A stretch of 64,000 nucleotides of DNA, taken from positions 22,790 through 86,789 of the forward strand of contig CAJWKU010000006.1 of NCBI GenBank assembly GCA_913043005.1. Direction: 5' to 3'. This document shows positions 1 to 7,595 of this stretch, piece after piece; within the stretch, counting starts at the first letter, position 1; each line of letters starts with the position of its first letter. A program made the translations under genes and the position numbers. The stretch is from an uncultured Cryomorphaceae bacterium (GTDB taxonomy: Bacteria; Bacteroidota; Bacteroidia; Flavobacteriales; Schleiferiaceae). The notes beneath the pieces are model-generated. The model saw only the letters and a list, made by a program, of their open reading frames with translations. It had not been told where the DNA came from and did not search any database.

Positions 1-480
1 ATGGTTGCATCAGCGCTGAAATGGGAAGGTGGATTCGTTTGGGCATGTAAAAATTATGATGGTGACGTTCAGTCTGATACAGTTGCTCAAGGTTTTGGTT
101 CTCTTGGTTTAATGACTTCAGTATTGGTAACTCCAGACGGAAAGACTCTTGAAGCTGAAGCAGCACATGGCACAGTTACGAGACATTATCGTCAGCACCA
201 GGAGGGAAAAGCTACGAGTACTAACCCAATTGCATCAATTTTTGCTTGGACCAGAGGGTTGGCTCATCGTGGTAAATTGGATAGAAATGATTCTTTGATT
301 AATTTTTCAAAAACCTTGGAAGCTGTTTGCGTTGATGTAGTCGAGAGTGGAAAAATGACTAAAGATTTAGCAATTTGTGTTAATGGTAATGATGTTCGAC
401 ATGGAGAGCATTATCTAAACACTGAAGAATTTTTGGAATCTATTGACATAGAGCTAAAAAATAGATTAGGATCAATTTAA
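1..480 (+). CDS. icd: NADP-dependent isocitrate dehydrogenase, C-terminal part (5' end outside window)
   Basis: This is the C-terminal part of a homodimeric, eukaryote-type NADP isocitrate dehydrogenase, which oxidatively decarboxylates isocitrate to 2-oxoglutarate in the TCA cycle. The visible 159 residues hold the family's strongly conserved blocks [33 protein letters not shown] and [15 protein letters not shown]. The first ATG is an internal methionine: in relatives the same residues follow an IDDMVA-like segment, so the real start lies upstream of base 1. The gene ends with TAA and converges on the glycosyltransferase that ends 6 bases away. Aconitase lies about 7 kb downstream, so the preceding TCA step is also in the window, though not in one operon. 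The family call is firm; whether the N-terminus is intact cannot be judged. Confidence 0.95.
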   Translation: MVASALKWEGGFVWACKNYDGDVQSDTVAQGFGSLGLMTSVLVTPDGKTLEAEAAHGTVTRHYRQHQEGKATSTNPIASIFAWTRGLAHRGKLDRNDSLINFSKTLEAVCVDVVESGKMTKDLAICVNGNDVRHGEHYLNTEEFLESIDIELKNRLGSI

Positions 481-486
481 GTGGTT

Positions 487-1362
487 TTACAGTTTTACCT
501 TTAAAAAGGCTAATAGGTACAGTATTTTGCAGCTAAATCGGTTTCCTGACTTTTTGTAAGACTCTCTTGCCTCTTTGAAGTCCCCTCTTTTGTGCTCGGT
601 TCTCGCTATTTGTCGCCAGATTTCTTTTTTAGCTAAATCAAACTCATGGCTAGATATCCAGCCAGATTCTTGAAATCTTTTTGTACGAAGTAATACTTTG
701 CTTCCATGTTGCCTAACATCTTTCGTCATTCCCTTATTCGTACGGTATTTAGTGTAAGGGGTTTTTGACCATTGAAAAGGTTTAATTCCAGAGTTAAACA
801 ATCTCATGTAAAGGTCTAAGTCTTCTGTCCCTTCTAGGTTTCTGTCGGTATCAAATCCTCCTATGGTTTCAACTAGACTTTTATGAAAGATAGAACCTGA
901 AGCTGAAAAGGGCATCCGTTTTGTAACTAAATGATGATTCTCTTTTACAGTGTCAGTTTTTCTCAACCTTTCCTTTTTGTCCAAATCATTCCATTCGAGG
1001 TATGGATGATAACACCATCCAGAACTAGTTTTTATTGACATCCATTTTTTGTTAAAATCATTAAAGAAATCGGAGGATATTATGTCATCAGAGTCAAGAA
1101 ACATAACCCATTCTGTTTTAGACTCTGAAACTCCTCTATTTCTTGATGCCCCCAATCCTTTATTTTCATTATGCTTTATAACCTTTCTTAGATTCGGAAG
1201 CGTTTTTCTCCAATTCATTAAAATTTCTAAGGTTCCATCGTTAGAGCAGTCATCAATACAAATTATGTTGATTTTATCCTCAAGGGAGTTAAGAGTCTCC
1301 AGAATAGTTTCTTTGCATTGATAGCAGGGTATTATTACCGTCAAATCTTTTAAACCATTCAT
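487..1362 (-). CDS. GT2-family glycosyltransferase
   Basis: A 291-residue family 2 (GT-A fold) glycosyltransferase that would move a sugar from a nucleotide-sugar donor onto a growing glycan on the cytoplasmic side. It starts with the usual TVIIPCYQ strand, then IDDCSNDGT near residue 40, and the metal-binding FLDSDD near residue 90. An acidic EDLDLYMRL block near residue 180 fits the acceptor/catalytic region. No membrane segment is seen. Its start overlaps the end of the upstream glycosyltransferase by 4 bases, so the two are co-translated. Substrate cannot be told from sequence; the neighbouring sulfotransferase and Wzt/Wzm-like exporter suggest a surface polysaccharide. Confidence 0.88.
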   Translation of the reverse strand: MNGLKDLTVIIPCYQCKETILETLNSLEDKINIICIDDCSNDGTLEILMNWRKTLPNLRKVIKHNENKGLGASRNRGVSESKTEWVMFLDSDDIISSDFFNDFNKKWMSIKTSSGWCYHPYLEWNDLDKKERLRKTDTVKENHHLVTKRMPFSASGSIFHKSLVETIGGFDTDRNLEGTEDLDLYMRLFNSGIKPFQWSKTPYTKYRTNKGMTKDVRQHGSKVLLRTKRFQESGWISSHEFDLAKKEIWRQIARTEHKRGDFKEARESYKKSGNRFSCKILYLLAFLKVKL

Positions 1363-2417
1363 GTTGAGTTAGGAATAAAATGATTTGGGAATATCTTATG
1401 TAATATTTTACGAATAGGTTCTTTTAATTTGAAAAAATTCAGAATTAAAACAGCTAGGCGAACGGAACCCTCATAAGGAATATGAATTAAAGTTATTGGT
1501 CTGATAAAAATAAATCGTTTTAACAACTTAAAATTCACCTTAATATTCTCATTTCTTTTCTCTTTGGCCCAGGATTGCCTGTAAATAGAGTGCACCCACC
1601 ATGAAGCAATATTTGAATAGGCTCTCTTTTTTAATCTATTAAGTGGATTATGCTGCGATCCGATATAGTCAATAATAGTTAATAGCTCATAATATACATA
1701 CCCATTTTTATTTGCTAAGACTCTTTGAGTATTGTTATGAATACGAAAATAATTAATTGTATCTGGGATATAACATATTTCTCCATGCTCAAGCATTTTA
1801 ATGTAAAACATCCAGTCACCATTTAATCTCCAGTTTTTTGGTGCACCTCCAACTTTCTGATAAGTGCTTTTCCGGAGCAAGGCTGCTGATACGTTTGGAA
1901 TGACATTATGAAGGATCATATAATTTTCAATTTCATTGATTCCGTTATTTGTGTAAGCCCTTTTCCAACGATCATTTTTAAAAATATAATTGTAATGAAT
2001 ATTAAAATTGTGCAATTCATTACCTGCTTTATCTATCAGCATACTCTGCCCAAATGCAATCGAAGCATTTGAATTGTTATCCAGTTGAAGCACTAACTTT
2101 TCTAGTAATAAAGGATCTGCCCAGTCATCGCTCTCAGCGATCCATAGATATTCCCCTTCAGCAATTTCAGCTCCTTTATTCCATTGAGAGAATGTACTTC
2201 CACTGTTTTTTTTATTTGGAAAATATTTGAATTTTGAATTTTTTTTGGTCCATGATATTAATATTTCTTCAGATTTATCAATTGAACAATCATCCAAAAG
2301 GATAACTTCAAAATTTTGAAAAGACTGTTGGTCAATACTTTGCAATCGCTTATTTAAGTATGCTGAGTGCATATAGTTTGGGACAATAACACTGACTTTC
2401 GGTTTGTCTTTTCGCAT
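1359..2417 (-). CDS. GT2-family glycosyltransferase
   Basis: A 352-residue family 2 glycosyltransferase. It opens with VSVIVPNYMHSAYL, carries the nucleotide-binding LLDDCSIDKS block and the DXD-type ESDD motif in WIAESDDWADP, and ends with a basic tail of about 70 residues of unknown role. It is the first gene of a two-gene minus-strand unit with the next glycosyltransferase (4-base ATGA-like overlap). Its start is 29 bases from the divergent sulfotransferase start, so the two share a short control region; only a weak TAnnTTTG-like box (TAAATTCG) is visible there. It probably builds the same sulfated or exported glycan as its neighbours. Confidence 0.87.
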   Translation of the reverse strand: MRKDKPKVSVIVPNYMHSAYLNKRLQSIDQQSFQNFEVILLDDCSIDKSEEILISWTKKNSKFKYFPNKKNSGSTFSQWNKGAEIAEGEYLWIAESDDWADPLLLEKLVLQLDNNSNASIAFGQSMLIDKAGNELHNFNIHYNYIFKNDRWKRAYTNNGINEIENYMILHNVIPNVSAALLRKSTYQKVGGAPKNWRLNGDWMFYIKMLEHGEICYIPDTINYFRIHNNTQRVLANKNGYVYYELLTIIDYIGSQHNPLNRLKKRAYSNIASWWVHSIYRQSWAKEKRNENIKVNFKLLKRFIFIRPITLIHIPYEGSVRLAVLILNFFKLKEPIRKILHKIFPNHFIPNST

Positions 2418-2446
2418 ACCCCGAATTTACATTACCTTCAGCCTCC

Positions 2447-3352
2447 ATGCGAACAGTAATTTATGGATTGCCAAAAAGTGGTACAACTTATCTATTTTCT
2501 CTTCTTGCAGAGGCAATGGGACGGAATAAAAATTTAGTTGAATCTTTTGAGCCTAGGTTCATAGATGATAACAATAGATTGCATCGTAACGATGGTCAAT
2601 TTTGGGATGAATCTGATAATATGCTTGTTAAGATTTTATATGCAGATGCGAATAATAAATCTGGATGGGAAGGCGATAAGGCCATGAAAGCATTCGATTC
2701 CTACGATAAAAAAATATTTATAATTAGAGATCCTCGTGACAGATGGATTTCTGCTTTTTTTTACAGATGGTTTCACCGTCACAACCCAAACCCTGAGGAT
2801 TATAAAAGAGCTTATGAACTTTCAAAAAGTAAGGAAAATGACCCTGCAGGTATCCCATTTTATAAACTACTGAGTTCAGATTCTATTTTTTTAAAAAGGT
2901 GGGCGGGTGATTATCGAAAAAATTTGGAAATATTAAGTGATTTCATAAATACTATGCGTACAAGAGGATGGTTTATTATTTCTTATGAAGATATTGTAGA
3001 TGAAAACTGGACAGTGTTGGAAAATTATCTTGGTTTTTCTTTAGAGAGTAAACATGGTATTCGTCCAAGTTTTATGCATGTAAGTCGAACAAAAAGCTAT
3101 GGTAATTGGAGACGGTGGTTCACGCCTGAAGATGTAGATTTTTTTTCACCAATTTTTAATGATTTTTTAAAAGATCAAGAATATGATTCTGAAGATTGGT
3201 ATTTAGAAAATACTAATTCCCTGCCCAGCGCTGAAGGTTCAGAATATATGAAAAGACTTTTTTATCATTCTAACGGGTCAAATATTGAAACTATCTCAAT
3301 TTTAGAAAAAATAAAAAAGGTGATTTTTAAATATTCCAGACATGTGGAATGA
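2447..3352 (+). CDS. Sulfotransferase family protein
   Basis: A 301-residue cytosolic-type sulfotransferase that would transfer sulfate from PAPS, probably to a carbohydrate. The 5'-phosphosulfate loop GLPKSGTTYL sits at residues 7-16 and the 3'-phosphate block RDPRDRWISAFF at residues 94-105, both in the right order and spacing for this fold. No signal peptide or membrane helix is seen. It lies in a glycan-building locus, divergent from the glycosyltransferases and convergent with the Wzt-like ATPase, overlapping the latter's 3' end by 26 bases. I infer sulfation of the exported polysaccharide; a lipid or small-molecule acceptor is the alternative. Confidence 0.82.
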   Translation: MRTVIYGLPKSGTTYLFSLLAEAMGRNKNLVESFEPRFIDDNNRLHRNDGQFWDESDNMLVKILYADANNKSGWEGDKAMKAFDSYDKKIFIIRDPRDRWISAFFYRWFHRHNPNPEDYKRAYELSKSKENDPAGIPFYKLLSSDSIFLKRWAGDYRKNLEILSDFINTMRTRGWFIISYEDIVDENWTVLENYLGFSLESKHGIRPSFMHVSRTKSYGNWRRWFTPEDVDFFSPIFNDFLKDQEYDSEDWYLENTNSLPSAEGSEYMKRLFYHSNGSNIETISILEKIKKVIFKYSRHVE

Positions 3353-4478
3353 ATACTCCATTCTTTGTTGAATTGAATTCATCTCCACCTTCAATAAAAG
3401 TTCCGCCATGAACTTGAAATTTGCTCGCTTTTCGCAAGTCGTCACAAACCATCCCTTTTTCAATAACCCTGATATCAATAAAGTAGGTTCCCTTCATCCA
3501 TGGTATATTTTTAATCTTCACTGTCAGCTCCCCATTCGCTGGCATTGATTCAGGTCTGAAATTACTACTGTGCATTGATAATGGGGTTAAAAAACGACCA
3601 TCAGATCCATTAATGCTGATTTTAATGTTCATATCCTCTAATCTTTCTTTGGCTTGATATCCAATTGTTAGAGTTGCCTCTTTGCCGGTTTGTAATAACG
3701 TAGGGGTCCACTCCAATTTATTGATTCGTATTTTTCCAGACCCACCTCGGTCCTCTCTTTTTTCAAGTTTTATATTGTCATTTCTGTCTAAGGTTTGATT
3801 GATATAACTCTCACAAACATCTTTACTATTTCCTAATTGGGTCATTTCACTTTGATAAAGTAAAATAGCTTGTGGACAAAGTTTTTGGAGAGTATATAAA
3901 TTGTGAGATACGAATAATACTGTTCTTCCTTGTTCATGCATTTGGGACTCCATACTTTGCATACATTTTTCTTGAAAACTAACGTCACCTACGGCAAGTA
4001 CTTCATCGACAATAAGAATATCAGCATCTATATTCGCAGCAACAGCAAACCCTAAACGCACTTTCATACCACTGGAGTAGTGTTTAATGGGTTGGTTAAT
4101 ATATTCTAAGGATATACCTGAAAAATCAATAATCTGATCAACTTTTTTTCTTATTATTTTTCTCGACATGCCATTCAGAGCTGCACTTAGATATATATTT
4201 TCTATGCCCGAGAGATCTGGGTGGAAACCTGTTCCAACTTCCAAGAGACTCGTTAATGAGCCTCGATATTTATAGCTTCCGGTAGTTGGCTTAGTTAAGC
4301 CTGATAATATCTTCAACAAGGTTGATTTTCCAGCTCCGTTAGGGCCTATGATGCCAAGAGCGCTTCCAGTTTCAATATTTAAATTTATATGTTTTAACGC
4401 CCAAGATTCTGAATTTTTTAGTTTATACTTTTTCCCTAAGTTTTCAGTTTGAATAGCAAGATTTGAAGAGAGTTTCAT
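3327..4478 (-). CDS. Wzt-like polysaccharide ABC exporter, ATP-binding subunit with C-terminal substrate-binding domain
   Basis: A 383-residue ATPase of the O-antigen/teichoic-acid exporter class. Walker A GPNGAGKST lies at residues 45-53, the signature is YSSGM, as in the Wzt/TagH group rather than LSGGQ, and Walker B leads into ILIVDEVLAVGDVSFQ. After the ATPase comes about 140 residues of predicted beta-rich sequence (from about residue 245), in the position of the Wzt C-terminal glycan-binding domain. It overlaps the permease gene by 4 bases. Together they should export a lipid-linked polysaccharide across the inner membrane. The extra domain suggests the glycan carries a recognised terminal modification; which one is unknown. 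Confidence 0.88.
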   Translation of the reverse strand: MKLSSNLAIQTENLGKKYKLKNSESWALKHINLNIETGSALGIIGPNGAGKSTLLKILSGLTKPTTGSYKYRGSLTSLLEVGTGFHPDLSGIENIYLSAALNGMSRKIIRKKVDQIIDFSGISLEYINQPIKHYSSGMKVRLGFAVAANIDADILIVDEVLAVGDVSFQEKCMQSMESQMHEQGRTVLFVSHNLYTLQKLCPQAILLYQSEMTQLGNSKDVCESYINQTLDRNDNIKLEKREDRGGSGKIRINKLEWTPTLLQTGKEATLTIGYQAKERLEDMNIKISINGSDGRFLTPLSMHSSNFRPESMPANGELTVKIKNIPWMKGTYFIDIRVIEKGMVCDDLRKASKFQVHGGTFIEGGDEFNSTKNGVFIPHVWNI

Positions 4479-5308
4479 AAGGTATCAACCATTTTGTCCT
4501 CAGTATACCTAATTGCCGTAATGCCACTTAAGTAAAGAATAATAATCATTAAGAAAGAAATATAATGTAATTCGCTCCAATTATTTATACCCATCCATGT
4601 CCACCTAAACCCGTCACAGATAGCAACAAACGGGTTTAAATATAGGATCCATTCGTATTTTCCAAGGGCATTGCTGTATTTTTCTGTTGGGTACACAATT
4701 GGGCTAAGTAAAAATAAACCTTGAATCAGCAGTGGAAGTATCGCGAGCCAGTCGCGAAAGCGAATGGATATTGCAGCTATCCAATATGCTATTCCTAATG
4801 AGGCTAAAATTGTTATGAAAGAGTAAAACAAAAAACTAATTAAATAAAAGTCCCATATCCCCGTTTGAATGCCTCGAAATAAGAAATAGAGAATAGTTGC
4901 TACCATATAATCAACTGAAGCAACTATTGCCTTACTTAATGGAAGTGATTGACGTGGAAATGCGACCTTGGATATTATGTGTTGATTGTTAACTAGGCTG
5001 GGGGAACCTTGCATTATGATATGTTGGGATAGCAACCAAGCTGGTAGGCTTGCAAAAGCATAAATTGAATAATCGAATCCATATGGTGCCTCAATTTTAA
5101 CAATCCATGAAAAAACCACTAGGACTAAAATAGCGGCCAAAAGGGGTTGCCCAATTGACCAAAACCATCCTAGTCTTGTTTGAATGTAACGCAGTTGAAG
5201 GTCTCTTCGAGCAAAGGCCAAGGTTACTTGTTTTGTTCGTCTGAAGCCTTCTTTGCTAAATTTCCAAATAGAATCTGACGAAGATACGGAGTGAATTTTT
5301 TTATTCAT
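4475..5308 (-). CDS. ABC-2 type polysaccharide export permease (Wzm-like)
   Basis: A 277-residue integral membrane protein with about six hydrophobic helices and the ABC-2 permease features of Wzm/TagG proteins: an N-terminal amphipathic stretch with RRDLQLRYIQTRLGWFWSIGQPL, then membrane spans with short loops, and the family-typical LNPFVAICDGFRW near the C-terminus. It pairs with the ATPase downstream (4-base overlap) and overlaps the MacB-like permease upstream by 8 bases. The three are therefore one transcriptional unit. The transported molecule is inferred to be a surface glycan from the ATPase type and the nearby glycosyltransferases. Confidence 0.88.
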   Translation of the reverse strand: MNKKIHSVSSSDSIWKFSKEGFRRTKQVTLAFARRDLQLRYIQTRLGWFWSIGQPLLAAILVLVVFSWIVKIEAPYGFDYSIYAFASLPAWLLSQHIIMQGSPSLVNNQHIISKVAFPRQSLPLSKAIVASVDYMVATILYFLFRGIQTGIWDFYLISFLFYSFITILASLGIAYWIAAISIRFRDWLAILPLLIQGLFLLSPIVYPTEKYSNALGKYEWILYLNPFVAICDGFRWTWMGINNWSELHYISFLMIIILYLSGITAIRYTEDKMVDTL

Positions 5309-6554
5309 ATCGCAGAGCTTCGATTGGGTCTAGTTTTGCGGCTTTACGAGCGGGATACCAACCAGATACTATACCTACAAAGAAGGAAACAATAAATGCT
5401 AGTAGAATCCATTTAAATGGTAAAACAACTGGTGTATTAAGAGCGAATGCTAACCCATTACCTACCAATAAGCCCATGCATATCCCTAATATCCCTCCAA
5501 CAACGCTAACTAGTATTGCTTCTGATAAAAATTGGGTAATGATGAAATTTTCACTTGCTCCAAGAGCTTTTCGTGTTCCTATTTCACTTGTCCTTTCAGT
5601 AACTGAAACTAACATAATGTTCATTAGTGAAATTGAAGCGCCAAGAAGGGTAATAAAACCAATTAATGCAGCCCCTATGCTTACCGAACTTAATGATTCA
5701 ATAAGTATCGAAGAAAGATTATCAGCGCGTCTAATATTAAAGTCATTTTCTTCTCCGGGACTGAGTTTTCTAATTGATCGCATTGTTGAGATTGCCTCAT
5801 TAATGGCGGCATCTATTTTTTCGGGACCAGGTGCAAGAACACTTGTAACTATTGAAGAGGATGAGGACCCAAAATCTTTAAGGCCTGTCATTAAAGGTAA
5901 ATAAACTAAATTATCACTTGCCATAAACGAGCTGTTGCCTTTTTCTTTGGTCACTCCAATGACTCGAAAAGGTTTGCCATTTATTCTAATCATTTCACCG
6001 ATAGCAGATGTATTTGGAAATAATTTATTTAAAATGTCTGGAGCAATAATTGCAACAGATCTTCCCTCTTTTTCTTCTAATCCTGAAAAATACCGACCAT
6101 CTTTTATTTCTAGTCCATTGACAGATGCAAAATTTAAGTCTACAGCTTGGACTCGTACATTCGGATTAGTTTCTTTTTCATGATGTCGAATTATTGCTGT
6201 AGACAGAAGATCATCACTAAGGCTTGCGTCAAGCCCTTTTATTAAGAGGTTTTCTTTAAGAATTTTTGCAGTTCTAATTGGAATTTGGCCTTGTCGTTTT
6301 TCTCTTTTCCCGTTACGTCCAATTCTAATCATCTGTCCGCCGCTTTGAATACTGAAGGTATTTGCTCCCATTGTGGTGAATTGGTTAGAGATACTACTCT
6401 CCATAACAGATGTTGCTGTCAGCATTCCCACTAATGCAGTTATTCCGGTGGCTATGATTAATGCTGTCAGAGACGCTCTAAGTAGCTGTGAACGAAGAGA
6501 TTGAGCTGCCATAATAACAGCTTCTAGGATCCATGTTTGACGTATTTTAATCAT
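5301..6554 (-). CDS. MacB/FtsX-like ABC transporter permease
   Basis: A 417-residue permease of the MacB/LolC/FtsX group. It has an N-terminal membrane helix (about residues 20-45), a periplasmic core of about 220 residues, then three C-terminal helices, with the family's conserved ERTSEIGTRKALGAS block near residue 320. Such proteins use a separate ATPase to drive periplasmic work on lipoproteins, peptides or the cell wall. None of the MacB-type ATPase is adjacent: instead it overlaps a Wzm-like permease by 8 bases. A near-consensus -7 box (TACCTTTA) lies about 10 bases before the ATG. Function is unknown; the operon position hints at a role in glycan export or a shared regulatory need. Confidence 0.85.
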   Translation of the reverse strand: MIKIRQTWILEAVIMAAQSLRSQLLRASLTALIIATGITALVGMLTATSVMESSISNQFTTMGANTFSIQSGGQMIRIGRNGKREKRQGQIPIRTAKILKENLLIKGLDASLSDDLLSTAIIRHHEKETNPNVRVQAVDLNFASVNGLEIKDGRYFSGLEEKEGRSVAIIAPDILNKLFPNTSAIGEMIRINGKPFRVIGVTKEKGNSSFMASDNLVYLPLMTGLKDFGSSSSSIVTSVLAPGPEKIDAAINEAISTMRSIRKLSPGEENDFNIRRADNLSSILIESLSSVSIGAALIGFITLLGASISLMNIMLVSVTERTSEIGTRKALGASENFIITQFLSEAILVSVVGGILGICMGLLVGNGLAFALNTPVVLPFKWILLAFIVSFFVGIVSGWYPARKAAKLDPIEALRYE

Positions 6555-6607
6555 ATATTGGTAAAGGTAGTGCTCGGTTGCGAGGACTTTTGCAAATTTG
6601 CATCACC

Positions 6608-7432
6608 ATGAAAATAAAAAAAAATTATTTTACTTCGTTAATTATGCTATTGACAATGACTTCGGTCCATGCTCAATATGTCTACATTGACATCCCGGAT
6701 ACTACTCTTGAGTTTAATGGTGATTATTTCGATCTTGATCTAAATAACGATACAATACTGGACTTTAGATTTATCCAGTATCAAGACACTGGAACGACAG
6801 GATTAATTGACCATTCAATAATTGCCCCTATCGACTCAATAACCTCTAAAGTTTATGGGAGGCAAAGAGGATTTTTTTTCTATGTGGATAAACTTAACGT
6901 TGGGGATAGTATCTCTTTTTCATCAAATCCTTGGCAAGGAATTTCATCAACAGATTTTTATGGTACAATTGAATATCGATTTGATAGTGTTTCGGACCCA
7001 TACTCTCAGTGGCAAGATGATAGTGAAGGCTTTGTTGGCTTGAGATTGACTAAAAACGATTCGTTACTTTATGGTTGGGTTCGAATTATGATAGAGAATG
7101 GAGAAAAGCTAATTATTAAGGATTTCGCATATCAATCAAAGCTTGATAGCGCCATAGATGCGGGGCATTTATGGATTTCAATTGAGGAGAAATATCTATC
7201 AGGTCATAAGGGTTTTGTTTCTCAGGATAAATTAATTTTAACTCGTCCTAAAAATTCCTCGATAGCGAAAACATCGATATATAATTCAGAAGGTAAGCTG
7301 CTTATCTCTGGAAATTGGGTGGAAGCGAAATGGTCCATGCCTATTCATATATTAAAAACTGGTTTTATAACTGTTGTATCTGAATCAAAAGATGGAATTT
7401 GGGTGAATAAGATTTTTATTGCTGATCAATAA
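6608..7432 (+). CDS. Secreted protein with probable type IX secretion C-terminal domain
   Basis: A 274-residue protein I do not recognise beyond its export signals. I chose the ATG at 6608 because it gives a normal signal peptide (MKIKKNYFTSLIMLLTM...VHAQ); the frame is open 10 codons further up. The middle is rich in Asp, Ser and aromatic residues, with alternating patterns suggesting beta structure. The last 65 residues (ASIYNSEGKLLISG-like block, then KTGFITVV and VNKIFIADQ) resemble the type A sorting domain of proteins sent out by the type IX system. It stands alone, divergent from the MacB-like permease. Role unknown; cell-surface or secreted location is the likely outcome. Confidence 0.6.
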   Translation: MKIKKNYFTSLIMLLTMTSVHAQYVYIDIPDTTLEFNGDYFDLDLNNDTILDFRFIQYQDTGTTGLIDHSIIAPIDSITSKVYGRQRGFFFYVDKLNVGDSISFSSNPWQGISSTDFYGTIEYRFDSVSDPYSQWQDDSEGFVGLRLTKNDSLLYGWVRIMIENGEKLIIKDFAYQSKLDSAIDAGHLWISIEEKYLSGHKGFVSQDKLILTRPKNSSIAKTSIYNSEGKLLISGNWVEAKWSMPIHILKTGFITVVSESKDGIWVNKIFIADQ

Positions 7433-7516
7433 ATTCAGATTCTCTATTAATATTTGGATTAGCCCCTTTAATGAATGCTCTGCTAAAATACACTCAGTAT
7501 ACTAGTTAGATTTTTG

Positions 7517-7524
7517 TAATTTTG
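7517..7524 (+). promoter_or_regulatory. Possible -7 box for acnB
   Basis: TAATTTTG matches TAnnTTTG, 71 bases before the acnB ATG. No TTG element is seen at the expected distance, so the support is weak. Confidence 0.3.
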
Positions 7525-7595
7525 GTAAATTAAAGCATGAATCATATCAGTTATATGAACAAAATGTATGATTTGTATTAATATCATTGCTATTT

